The notes under the pieces were generated by a model, which saw only the letters and a list, made by a program, of their open reading frames with translations, was not told the DNA's origin and did not search any database. Positions 24,134 to 32,379 of a stretch of DNA of 64,000 bases are shown here, piece by piece. The DNA comes from MW101C3 sp943367595. Lineage in GTDB: Bacteria; Cyanobacteriota; Cyanobacteriia; PCC-6307; Cyanobiaceae. Positions within the stretch are counted from its first letter, which is position 1, and every line of letters begins with the position of its first letter. The stretch spans positions 1 through 64,000 of the forward strand of contig CALRJS020000015.1 in NCBI GenBank assembly GCA_943367595.1. Direction: 5' to 3'. A program made the position numbers and the translations under genes.

Positions 24134-25251
24134 GAGCGACGACGACGCTGTGAACGGGAAGAACGGGAAGATCCTTTGCCGCGGGAGCCGGGTCGCAGTT
24201 TGGCCAGGCTGGCTTGGAGGCTGGACCAGCCTTTGCGCCAACGACGCTGCAGGTTGGACATCGCCTCACGGGCGGCTTTCAATCGCCGTGCCGACGCTGC
24301 TCTTGCCTTGGCCGCAGCAGCGGCGCGCTCCGGCGAGGGTTTGCTCTTGTTGCTGTCGGGCAGGTTCTGACCCAGCCGTTTGAACAGCGTCAGTGCTTGC
24401 TTCTGCAGTTGATTGAGGAACCGGGACAGGGCGGACATCCAGGGGACCACCTGAACGCCCAGGGCAAGGAACGCGATTCCTGAAACCAGGGAGCCTGCGG
24501 TGGCGAGCCTGGCCCTGGACTGCAGGGACGCAAGGCGTTGGCTCTGTTCGGACTTGAGGGTCTGGATTTGAAGTTCAAGGGCAGTATCAATGGCTTTGCC
24601 GACGCCACGGATCGTTTCGGCGGGAGGGTCGGTTGGGCTGATTCTGATTGCACTGATTTCTGCGAACTGGCCAAGGGCGGCTTCGAATTCAGCTTTCGTG
24701 GTGAGGCTGGAGATCGAACCCATGATCTGCTGCTTTCGGGCTGTGAGTTGTTCCGTAGCCCGCGACAAATTGCTGATTTCGATACGCCTCTGGCTGATGG
24801 CTTGAATCGCGGTAATCGGTGCAGAGAGAAGGTAGGCAATGGTGAGAACGGCCACCAGCTGACGCAGCAGCTTTTTCCAGAGGGATTCAGTGAAGATTGG
24901 CTGCGGCGGGAAGCTGTAGATCAGGAGCACACATCCCAGCATCACGGGTGGGAACAAGCTGATAAAAGCTGTGATCTTGTCAATAACAACCAACGGTGAA
25001 GCTGATGGGTTGGATGTGATCAGATACACCAAGCTGTAGGTGCAATGGGCGAGCAGGGAGGCTCCCCCAATCGACAGCAGTTGTGGCTGAGATTCTCGCG
25101 ACTTGCCGGCACCAGTACCGGCCGGCCTTGTTTCCGTTTCTGCAGAACGCTCGCCACTGGGGTGGCCTGCAGGCAGGGGATCCACCGCATCGAACAACGC
25201 ATCGGGTGTGGAGTTGGCCGGATCAACCATGGAATCTTTGGCGGCGGTCAT
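24130..25251 (-). CDS. HpsJ-like cyanoexosortase-associated protein
   Basis: This 373-residue protein has a polar N-terminus (1-55) and three membrane helices (around LSIGGASLLAHCTYSLVYLI, SLFPPVMLGCVLLIYSF and LVAVLTIAYLLSAPITAI). A helical extramembrane region rich in Gln, Arg and Glu follows (about 150-240), then a fourth helix (GSLVSGIAFLALGVQVVPW) and a strongly basic tail ending in a run of Arg. This topology matches the HpsJ-like proteins encoded with cyanoexosortases; HpsJ itself is linked to hormogonium polysaccharide secretion. It overlaps both neighbours by 4 nt. The basic Ala/Arg/Lys tail (from about 305) is probably cytoplasmic. The exact exosortase class partner is not determined. 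Confidence 0.75.
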   Translation of the reverse strand: MTAAKDSMVDPANSTPDALFDAVDPLPAGHPSGERSAETETRPAGTGAGKSRESQPQLLSIGGASLLAHCTYSLVYLITSNPSASPLVVIDKITAFISLFPPVMLGCVLLIYSFPPQPIFTESLWKKLLRQLVAVLTIAYLLSAPITAIQAISQRRIEISNLSRATEQLTARKQQIMGSISSLTTKAEFEAALGQFAEISAIRISPTDPPAETIRGVGKAIDTALELQIQTLKSEQSQRLASLQSRARLATAGSLVSGIAFLALGVQVVPWMSALSRFLNQLQKQALTLFKRLGQNLPDSNKSKPSPERAAAAAKARAASARRLKAAREAMSNLQRRWRKGWSSLQASLAKLRPGSRGKGSSRSSRSQRRRRS

Positions 25252-25928
25252 GAAGTGAGCAGAAGTTTAAGCTGCGGTCGCAAATTGCTGTACATTCTTT
25301 TCAGTGATGCGGGCGTGGGTTCTTCTCTGGCAACGCTGCCCTCCATGGTGCTGCTGATGGTCACGAGAACGCAATCGGTGCGTCGGTTCGGCCGCAACCC
25401 CAGCACCCGCTGTACCTGCTGGCGTGCATTGGCGGGAGGCTGCTGAGCGGCAGCGAAGGCTGATTCGGTGACAGCTCCTTTGCCCGCTGCTGTGAGGCAA
25501 GTCTGGAGGGCGAGGCGCTTGTTGATGGTGCCGATGGCCACCTGGTCGTCTCCCAGTTGGCTGAGGCGGCGGTTGCCCATCTTGAGGGAGGGTTGATCCT
25601 TGGTGGCGGCGGCCAGCTGGAACCCCACCAAGCTGCGTGGGGAGAGCATGGCCAGTTGGAGCCGAAACAGAGTTGGCCCTTCAGGTGCAGGTTGGCTGGC
25701 CGCCAGTTTGTAGCGGACGATCGGGCTGAAGGCAAGATCGGAGCTGCGGCTGCCCTCGCTGCCAGCCTCCGGCGTGAGCGTGTGGCCTGGCACGGCAAGT
25801 CTGGCCGTGGAAGGCAAAGTGGCGCTGGGCCAACGCGGCCAGAACACCACCTGAAGCGTGGCGCCCAGGCAGCCTGCTGCTGCCAGAGCGAGCCAGAAAC
25901 GAACCAGCGCTTGGGGCAGCATGCTCAA
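25248..25928 (-). CDS. Cyanoexosortase-associated (EpsI-like) protein
   Basis: This 226-residue protein has one N-terminal membrane helix (about 8-31, VRFWLALAAAGCLGATLQVVF) and an extracytoplasmic domain with LAFSPIVRYKLAAS, LFRLQLAMLSPRSLVGFQLA and a C-terminal CVLVTISST strand. Sequence similarity to any single named family is weak by eye. Its position between a cyanoexosortase and an HpsJ-like gene, its size and its topology match the exosortase system-associated proteins that resemble the EpsI C-terminal domain. Two Cys residues (about 143 and 187) are present. It overlaps both neighbours by 4 nt. Confidence 0.7.
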   Translation of the reverse strand: MSMLPQALVRFWLALAAAGCLGATLQVVFWPRWPSATLPSTARLAVPGHTLTPEAGSEGSRSSDLAFSPIVRYKLAASQPAPEGPTLFRLQLAMLSPRSLVGFQLAAATKDQPSLKMGNRRLSQLGDDQVAIGTINKRLALQTCLTAAGKGAVTESAFAAAQQPPANARQQVQRVLGLRPNRRTDCVLVTISSTMEGSVAREEPTPASLKRMYSNLRPQLKLLLTS

Positions 25929-26845
25929 TCCGCAGGTGAAACCGATGGGTTGGTGGGAGGTGGTCCGAGTTCCTTGTCAAGCACCTTGAGATAAAACCAG
26001 GAGAAGGCGCAGACGGCGATGCCGGAGAACACCAGTGACCCCTCTCCCTCATGGAAGAAATCAAACCACCAATCATCCTGTGAGTTGTTCAGCAGCTGGA
26101 TGTAGATGATCAGATTCAGCAGGGCCACACGGAAGGTATTGGAGATAATGGCGATCACCGGTGCGATCAACAGGATTGTGAGCTTGTTGCGAAAACTGCG
26201 TAAAGGGAACGCCAGAAGAAAGATGATGGCGATTGAAAGAACCTGGGCGATCTGCTCATAGCCACTGCAGCGTTCCATCACGGAAACCGAGGCCTGGCCG
26301 CTGATGGTGATCACCCTCTCATTGGTTGACACATCAAAGCCGAGCAGGGCGAGCAACATGCTGGCCATTGATGCGGTGCCCACACTGAGCATGCGCTCGG
26401 GGTAAACATGCTGGCCGATCAAGGACAGCGGAACCAGTGCAAGGATGAAGATCTGATGCCAGAACTCCCTGATCCGACGCATGGGTGTGCACAGCAGAGC
26501 CAGGCTGATGGCTTCGAGCGGAGCCAGCGCATAGATCACGGAATCTCGATCGAGAATCATACTGCTACGCACCAGGCACCAGGTGAGGATGGCGAAACCC
26601 ACCACCATTCCCGGCAGTGAAGGACGGGGGCGGAGGCTTTCGAGCCGGTCTTCCATGCAGGTGAGTGCGCCCCACCAGCAGAGAACGCTGAACACCAGCA
26701 GGGCGGTGGCGTCTTGGGTGGCATAGATCACCCAGACGTTGTGGAAGGCCACGACACCAGCCGTCAGCAACCAGAGGTTTCGCGGGTTGGCCGGGGGAAT
26801 CCTGCGCCACAGATCCGCCAGTAGTGCGGCCAGGTTGATCTTCAT
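25925..26845 (-). CDS. Cyanoexosortase (archaeosortase/exosortase family)
   Basis: This 306-residue polytopic membrane protein has about eight predicted helices. The family's catalytic triad is visible: Cys193 in ERCSGYEQI, Arg239 in SNTFRVALLN and His265 in FFHEGEGSLVF, in the correct order and spacing for a transpeptidase-like sorting enzyme that cleaves PEP-CTERM-type signals at the membrane. The N-terminal half is the variable multi-helix region. The gene overlaps the dehydratase upstream and the associated protein downstream. The nearest candidate substrate is the VPGPLP-tailed protein at 17809-18576. Whether it is cyanoexosortase type A, B or C needs an HMM comparison. Confidence 0.85.
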   Translation of the reverse strand: MKINLAALLADLWRRIPPANPRNLWLLTAGVVAFHNVWVIYATQDATALLVFSVLCWWGALTCMEDRLESLRPRPSLPGMVVGFAILTWCLVRSSMILDRDSVIYALAPLEAISLALLCTPMRRIREFWHQIFILALVPLSLIGQHVYPERMLSVGTASMASMLLALLGFDVSTNERVITISGQASVSVMERCSGYEQIAQVLSIAIIFLLAFPLRSFRNKLTILLIAPVIAIISNTFRVALLNLIIYIQLLNNSQDDWWFDFFHEGEGSLVFSGIAVCAFSWFYLKVLDKELGPPPTNPSVSPAD

Positions 26846-28761
26846 CGTCGATGCGAGGCGATGCCGACCTCAGCTGTATAGCCCTCGACCAGACGATACA
26901 GGCACTCCAACGTGGCGGTTTCGTCCCAGGCGGCCAGTGCCTGTTCCAACTGGCTGAGTTTCCAGCCGAATTCTTCGTGTCCCGTCATCGGCTCCTGGGC
27001 CCGGCGAATCAGGGGATGGCACGTGGGTTGATCGCCAGCGCTGATCAGCAGCTCTTCGTAAAGCTTCTCGCCGGGACGCAGGCCTGTGTAAGCCACCTCG
27101 ATGTCGCCATCGGGATGGCGCTCATCGCGCACCCGAAGCCCAGAGAGCTCGATCATCTGACGAGCAAGATCGGCGATCCGCACCGGTTCACCCATGTCAA
27201 GCAGGAAGAGATCGCCCCCGCAGGCCATGCCGGTGGCCTGCAGCACAAGCTGCACCGCCTCAGGGATGGTCATGAAGTAGCGGGTGACGGACGGATGGGT
27301 GACCGTGACGGGCCCCCCTTCGGCAATCTGTTGGTGAAAGAGCGGAATCACCGAGCCGGAAGACGCCAGCACATTGCCGAAGCGCACCATGGAGAAAACG
27401 GGGCCTGATCCTTGCCGGACCTGTTCCCGGGCTGCCGATTGGATCAGCAGTTCGCACACCCGTTTGCTGGCTCCCATCACATTGGTGGGACGCACGGCTT
27501 TATCGGTGGAAATCAACGTGAGCCGCTCGACATCGGCGGACCAGGCCGCCTCGATCACCGCCTTGGTCGCATGCAGGTTGTTGGCCACTCCGGCGCAAAG
27601 GTTGGCTTCCACCATCGGCACATGCTTATAAGCGGCCGCATGGAAGATGGTGTCGATCGCATACCGGCGGCAAAGACGTGTGAGATGAGCGGCATCTGTG
27701 GCATCGCCAAGGACCGGCACCACCTCCACTTCGGCAGGGCAGGTTTTGCTGAGTTCCATGTGGATGGTGTACAGCGCAAACTCACTGCGCTCATACAGCA
27801 CAAGGCAGCGGGCCCCGAGGCTGAGGGCCTGCCGGCATAGTTCACTGCCGATGGAGCCGCCGCTGCCGGTGACGAGCACACCCTTGCCTGCCACCGCTGC
27901 TGTGAGCAGTTGAGGGTCGGGGGTGGAAGGCTCCCGCCCCAGCAGATCCTCGATGGACACCGGCTGCAGATCGGTGACAAGGCGTTGGCCTGTGGCCAGC
28001 TGGGCCAGCGATGGAATCGAGAACACCTTCATCCCCTGGTTGGCCAGCAGATCCACGAGCATCCGCTTGCGATCCCGCTGAACCGACGGCAGTGCCAACA
28101 GCACCTGCTCCACCCGGTGCCGCTTGATCAAGACGGGAAGCTCCTTGGGCAGATGGATGCTGACGTTCTGGAGGTGGCGCCCCTGCAGGCTGGGTTCGTC
28201 ATCCAGAAAGCCGACCACCTGAAAGCGCGAATCGTTGCGCAACTCCTGCAACAGGCGCATGCCGGTGGATCCAGCGCCGTAAATCAATGTGCGCAACACC
28301 GGTTGCCCCGCTTCGGGCGCCCGCCGCTGAGAGCGATGAATCAGATAGATCAGCAGGTCGCGCATCACGATGCGGCTGGCGATCGCCGTGCCAGAGATCA
28401 GCAACCAATAGAGAATCCAGAAGGATCGCGGTGGCTGATAGATGCCCAGCAGACGGGTGATCACCAGCATCAGCAACACCATCACTGCCGTACGGGGCAG
28501 GAGGCCGTAAAGCGAATGGCTTCCGGAGGAACGCGTGAGGCCGCGATACCAGCCGCTGAGATAAAGCACCAGCAATCCGCTGGCCACAGCCCAGGGAACC
28601 ATGGTGAGGTGGCCTGCCACGATCACCGCAAGGCCCTGCTCCTCTGATAGGCGCAGCACCAGCGCTGAGATGTAGCAGACGGTGATCAGCCAGCCATCAA
28701 TCCCGATCAGGATCAAGCGCCGCAGAACCACGTGCTTCTGAATCAGCGAGAAAACGGGCAA
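26842..28761 (-). CDS. Membrane-bound NDP-sugar 4,6-dehydratase (WbpM/PglF/CapD type)
   Basis: In this 639-residue protein the N-terminal 140 residues carry four membrane helices. A CoA-binding-like Rossmann domain follows (IYGAGSTGMRLLQELR), and then the SDR domain with TGSGGSIGSELCRQA, FHAAAYKHVPMVE and STDKAVRPTNVMGASKR. Met in place of the SDR Tyr in that last motif is normal for the long WbpM/PglF dehydratases, which convert UDP-GlcNAc to a 4-keto-6-deoxy sugar. It is the first gene of the exosortase operon and overlaps the exosortase gene by 4 nt. The 260 bp upstream contain no convincing gene. Confidence 0.92.
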   Translation of the reverse strand: MPVFSLIQKHVVLRRLILIGIDGWLITVCYISALVLRLSEEQGLAVIVAGHLTMVPWAVASGLLVLYLSGWYRGLTRSSGSHSLYGLLPRTAVMVLLMLVITRLLGIYQPPRSFWILYWLLISGTAIASRIVMRDLLIYLIHRSQRRAPEAGQPVLRTLIYGAGSTGMRLLQELRNDSRFQVVGFLDDEPSLQGRHLQNVSIHLPKELPVLIKRHRVEQVLLALPSVQRDRKRMLVDLLANQGMKVFSIPSLAQLATGQRLVTDLQPVSIEDLLGREPSTPDPQLLTAAVAGKGVLVTGSGGSIGSELCRQALSLGARCLVLYERSEFALYTIHMELSKTCPAEVEVVPVLGDATDAAHLTRLCRRYAIDTIFHAAAYKHVPMVEANLCAGVANNLHATKAVIEAAWSADVERLTLISTDKAVRPTNVMGASKRVCELLIQSAAREQVRQGSGPVFSMVRFGNVLASSGSVIPLFHQQIAEGGPVTVTHPSVTRYFMTIPEAVQLVLQATGMACGGDLFLLDMGEPVRIADLARQMIELSGLRVRDERHPDGDIEVAYTGLRPGEKLYEELLISAGDQPTCHPLIRRAQEPMTGHEEFGWKLSQLEQALAAWDETATLECLYRLVEGYTAEVGIASHRR

Positions 28762-29021
28762 GGAGAACAGGGGACGGGTGAAGGTGATCGGGGAAAGCTG
28801 TTCAGCTGGGGCAGTGAGCAGGATGGCGTTCGGCGGTTCGGTGCATGAGAGCTGAAACCGATCAGCCCGGATGTGTGGGCATTCTCCTCCAGTGATCCGT
28901 ATTGGTGAAATCGAGCAGCGAGCCAGAACGCGGCCGTCTGCACGTCTGCTTGCTGGAGGCGGCAGGTGAAGGCGTCTCCTTAGAGAAACCTTGGAAAACC
29001 ATGAGGCGATGGTAACTTAGC

Positions 29022-29963
29022 TCATTTTCCTTGCGGTTCCTGACAGAAAGGCACCGCCACCCGCTGGTCGAGCCACAAGCCGCAGGCGGCGCACAGCGCC
29101 ACCAGTGGCAGCAGCACCTCCAGACCCCCCAGCAGCCAGGCCAACCCGAGCACTGCGGTGACGCCCACATACAGGCCACTGACCTGGCCGTGGGGCCAGC
29201 CGGCCCTGTGCAGGCGCTGGTACAGATGCAGGCGATGGGCCTGAACAATCGGTTGCCCTGCGTGCAGCCGGCGCAGCACACAGCTGCAGGCATCACCGAG
29301 CAGGGGGAAGGCCACGAGCAGCAGCCCCAGCATCGCCGAGGGCGTGGGGGCCAGCAGCACCGCAGCGGCGTAGATCGCCCCCAGCCAGGTGCTGCCCACA
29401 TCCCCCATGAACACGCGCGCCGGGCTCCAGTTCCAGGCAAGGAAGCCCAGCAGCGCACCCACCACCGCCCATAGCCAGCCGGCCTGCAGCTGCACGGCCG
29501 CTACGGCCAGCAGCACCGCCAGGCAGCCCGCCACCAGGCCGTCAAGCCCATCGGTGAAGTTCACGAAGTTGATCACGGCGGTGACCGCCACCAGCGCCAG
29601 CGGCCACAGCCACCAGGCCAGCGGCTGGGGCGCCAGCCCCACCAGGGCTGCTGCGGTGAGGGCCTGAACCCCATAGCGGAGGCTGGCCGGCAGGTCGTGC
29701 CGGTCGTCGAGGAGGCCCACCAGCGCCAGCGGCAGGCACAGCCCAGGCACCCACGCACCGCTGGCGGCGGCCAGGCCGGTGGCCACCAGCACGAAGGCCA
29801 GGCCGCCGCCCCTTGGCGTTGGCGTGGCATGGGAGCTGCGGGCGTTGGGGCGATCGAGCAGACGGCGCTGCAGCAGCGGGATCAGCGCCCAGGTGAGCAG
29901 GGCCGTGAGCAGGGCCGCCATCAGCGCCAGACCGATTCCTGCTGCTGCTGTTGCTGAGTTCAT
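29022..29963 (-). CDS. WecA/WbpL-like polyprenyl-phosphate sugar-1-phosphate transferase
   Basis: This 313-residue integral membrane protein of the MraY/WecA family has about ten helices. Signature loops are LLDRPNARSSHATPTPRGGG, LVGLLDDRHDLP (DD), VINFVNFTDGLDGLVAG, VFMGDVGSTWLG and the HRLHLYQRLHRAG segment typical of WbpL/WbcO-type enzymes. It would start repeat-unit assembly by moving a HexNAc-1-phosphate to undecaprenyl phosphate. ATG at 29963 overlaps the upstream stop by 4 nt. It is the last gene of the long polysaccharide operon and follows the repeat-unit glycosyltransferases in transcription order. Confidence 0.9.
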   Translation of the reverse strand: MNSATAAAGIGLALMAALLTALLTWALIPLLQRRLLDRPNARSSHATPTPRGGGLAFVLVATGLAAASGAWVPGLCLPLALVGLLDDRHDLPASLRYGVQALTAAALVGLAPQPLAWWLWPLALVAVTAVINFVNFTDGLDGLVAGCLAVLLAVAAVQLQAGWLWAVVGALLGFLAWNWSPARVFMGDVGSTWLGAIYAAAVLLAPTPSAMLGLLLVAFPLLGDACSCVLRRLHAGQPIVQAHRLHLYQRLHRAGWPHGQVSGLYVGVTAVLGLAWLLGGLEVLLPLVALCAACGLWLDQRVAVPFCQEPQGK

Positions 29964-30481
29964 GGCCTGGGCTCCGCCCAGTTGGGGCCTCCGGTGCGGC
30001 CATCCCAGCCGCTTGCCCGCCACAGCTGCAGACGCAGTTCATCGCGCCAGCGGCGCATCGGGTCTTCCCGGAAGCCGCCTGTGGGCGCCGCTGCGCCTGA
30101 GACGGCGATGCCCTCCGCCCCAAGCGGGATGGCGGCCAGCGCCCTGGCCCGTGGGAGATGCTCTTCTCCCGTCACCAGCGTGAGCTCCCCCACCGGGTGC
30201 TGACGGGTCCAGGCGTGCAGGGCGATCATCTGCCCAACGGTATCGAGGCCTTCGGGGAGCTTCACCACCTGGCGCAGGGCGTCGGGGCTGGGCCGCTGCT
30301 GCCACAGATCGAGCGCGTGCTCCAGGCGCACTGGATCCTCGGCCAGCACCGCGATCACGGCGTCGCCACGGGCCGGCCGCAGCGCCGGCCGCAGCCAGGG
30401 CCACTGCCACCAGAGCGCCAGGGCCCCGAGCGTGAGCAGCGCCAACCGCCAGCGGCGTCGCTGCCTGCGCGGAGCTCTCAT
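29960..30481 (-). CDS. YdcF/SanA-like (DUF218) protein
   Basis: This 173-residue protein has one N-terminal membrane helix (about 12-30, RLALLTLGALALWWQWPW). Its soluble domain fits the DUF218 pattern: GDAVIAVLAEDPVRLEHAL, a TVGQMIALHAWTRQ helix, then LTLVTGEEHLPRARALAAI and GIAVSG. DUF218 proteins such as YdcF, ElyC and SanA are linked to envelope polysaccharide biogenesis, but their chemistry is unclear. ATG at 30481 overlaps the stop of the SDR gene by 4 nt. It is shorter than E. coli YdcF. Confidence 0.65.
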   Translation of the reverse strand: MRAPRRQRRRWRLALLTLGALALWWQWPWLRPALRPARGDAVIAVLAEDPVRLEHALDLWQQRPSPDALRQVVKLPEGLDTVGQMIALHAWTRQHPVGELTLVTGEEHLPRARALAAIPLGAEGIAVSGAAAPTGGFREDPMRRWRDELRLQLWRASGWDGRTGGPNWAEPRP

Positions 30482-31401
30482 CGGGCCAGCGGCAGCACCG
30501 GGAATGGCTGCGGCTCGCCCCCCAGCCACTGGTGCGCGGGCGTGAACCCCGCCAGATCAGCGCCCATCCGCAGCACCGCTTCAAACTGCTTGGGGCTCAG
30601 CAGCAGCAACGGAGCCGCCAGCGCATAGAAGAGTGGCGGCGGCAAGGGCAGCAGCGCGGCACCGCGGTGGGTCGGCCGCAGCCGTTCCAGCATGGCGGCG
30701 TAGCTGAGCGTGTCATCGCCGCCGAGGGCCAGCTGCCGGGGCAGCGACGGCTGCGGGCCGGGGGCGGCCAGCCTCCGCGCCAGGCTGAGCGCCACTGCCG
30801 CCAGCTGGCTGCAGTGCAGAGGTTGACGCAGCCCGGTGACCGCTGGCAGCGGCAGCAGCGGCAGGCGTTGCAGCAGCCGGATCAGACGGCTGAGGTTGCG
30901 ATCGCCGTAGCTGCCGCTGGCGCCGTAGATCAAGGTGGGGGCCAGCGCCACGCTGGCCAGGCCGAGGGCACCGCAACTGCGGTGCAGCAGCTCCTCCGCT
31001 TCCTGCAACCGCCGCACCAGCGCCCGATCGAAGCCGTTGGTGGCGAAGCGCTTGGTGATCACCGACGAGGAGGAGCAGGCCACCACGCCTCGCACACCGG
31101 CCAGGGCGGCCGGCCGCTCCGCCACCAGGGCCGCCAGGAAAGGCGCCAGCTCCCAGATCGGCGCGAAGCTCAGCCACACCTGGGGCCTTCCTCCCTCAGC
31201 CGCGTCTGGATAAGGCCATTGCTGTGGCTGCCGCAGATCGCAGGGCACAAAGCGAACCCCGGGGCGTTCGATCGGTGGCCGCCGGCTCGCCACCACCAGC
31301 TCGAGCTGCGGGTCGTTGAGGGTCTGCTGCACCAGGGCGTCGCCGCTGGGCGTGGTGGCGCCGAACAGCACGATCCGGGTGGTGGCAGCGGTGGGGTCCA
31401 T
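30478..31401 (-). CDS. NAD-dependent epimerase/dehydratase-like (extended SDR) protein
   Basis: This 307-residue protein has a nucleotide-binding start, RIVLFGATTPSGDALVQQ (Gly14 to Gly20). Further elements are VVACSSSSVITKRF and LAPTLIYGASGSYGDRNLSRL, typical of WcaG-like NDP-sugar SDRs. The usual catalytic YxxxK is not evident after the Ser-rich strand (NGFDRALVRRLQEAEELL), so it may be a modified reductase or a non-catalytic member. ATG at 31401 was chosen because the upstream open frame is a Thr/Pro/His-rich low-complexity stretch. It lies in the polysaccharide operon, 117 bp after the GT2 gene, the widest gap in that run. Confidence 0.75.
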   Translation of the reverse strand: MDPTAATTRIVLFGATTPSGDALVQQTLNDPQLELVVASRRPPIERPGVRFVPCDLRQPQQWPYPDAAEGGRPQVWLSFAPIWELAPFLAALVAERPAALAGVRGVVACSSSSVITKRFATNGFDRALVRRLQEAEELLHRSCGALGLASVALAPTLIYGASGSYGDRNLSRLIRLLQRLPLLPLPAVTGLRQPLHCSQLAAVALSLARRLAAPGPQPSLPRQLALGGDDTLSYAAMLERLRPTHRGAALLPLPPPLFYALAAPLLLLSPKQFEAVLRMGADLAGFTPAHQWLGGEPQPFPVLPLAR

Positions 31402-31518
31402 GGGGCGGTGGCGCTGTGGCGGTGGGCCTGCGGTGGTGGTGTCGTGCTGCGGTGGTGTTGCTGTGGCGGTTTGGCTGAGCTGGTGTTTCCGCAGGGGTGT
31501 TGGTGTGGCGGCGGCCAC

Positions 31519-32379
31519 TCAGCTGGCAGCGCTGGCCACACTTTGCAGCCGTTGCAGGTAGCGGAGCAGAAAGGGGGCCCACCACCACAGGCCGAAGGCG
31601 CGGCGGTAGGCGTGGCGCACCTCCTGCAGGCGACGGCGGTGCTGCACGCCGCTCACGCCGGCCGTGGCCATGTGCACCAGCTCCAGCGGCAGGGGCAGTA
31701 CCGCCAGGTCGGAGCAGCGCGACAGCTGCAGGAAGTAGTCGAGGTCGGCGGCAAGGCGGAAGCCCTCCGCGTAGTGCGCCAGCCGCTGCCGCGCTCCGGG
31801 GCCGATCCAGGTGGCCTGGTGGGGAGGGGTGGAGCCGAGAAACAGGGACCGGCGGAAATCGTGCCGCCAGCGAAAGGCGGTGCGGCGCCCCAGCTGGGGA
31901 ACGCCTGCTGGTGACGTCCCCAGGGGCGGCAGCGGCCCAGCCGGAAGGTCCGGCGGCAGCGTGGCGTAGCGCCCGGTGCAGACCACCAGATCCGGCCGTT
32001 GCGGGGCGGCCACGATCGCCGCCAGGGCCTGCTCCAACACGTCCGGGCCGGCGGCCCAGTCGTCGCTGCCCCAGAACAGCAGCCACTGAGTCGGCTGGGC
32101 GGCGCTGAAGCCCTGGTTCATGGCCCCGAAGATGCCCGGCTGATCGCTCGCCTGCCGCACCCAGCGGAAGCGGGCATCGGCGGCGCAGAGCTCTTGCAGA
32201 TAGGCGCGGTGGGGGGGCGCTGAAGGCCCGTCGACGAACAGCACCTGCCAATCCTTCAGGCTCTGGCCCTGCAGGGAAGCCACCAGCCGCGGCAGCAGCC
32301 GGTGGGAGTTGAGGGTGGGCACCACCAACAGAAGCGCAGCGGGGGCGGGCGCCGGTGGCGGAGAGGAAGCGGCTGCCAT
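31519..32379 (-). CDS. Family 2 glycosyltransferase
   Basis: This 286-residue GT-A enzyme has the N-terminal nucleotide-binding strand LLLVVPTLNSHRLLPRLVAS, VLFVDGPSAPPHRAY, the acceptor/metal motif FWGSDDWA and a C-terminal ADLDYFLQLSRCSDLAVLPL. Similar enzymes add sugars to repeat units at the cytoplasmic membrane face. The ATG overlaps the upstream stop by 1 nt. The donor and acceptor are not predictable. The C-terminal helix (WWWAPFLLRYLQRL) may associate with membrane. Confidence 0.88.
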   Translation of the reverse strand: MAAASSPPPAPAPAALLLVVPTLNSHRLLPRLVASLQGQSLKDWQVLFVDGPSAPPHRAYLQELCAADARFRWVRQASDQPGIFGAMNQGFSAAQPTQWLLFWGSDDWAAGPDVLEQALAAIVAAPQRPDLVVCTGRYATLPPDLPAGPLPPLGTSPAGVPQLGRRTAFRWRHDFRRSLFLGSTPPHQATWIGPGARQRLAHYAEGFRLAADLDYFLQLSRCSDLAVLPLPLELVHMATAGVSGVQHRRRLQEVRHAYRRAFGLWWWAPFLLRYLQRLQSVASAAS

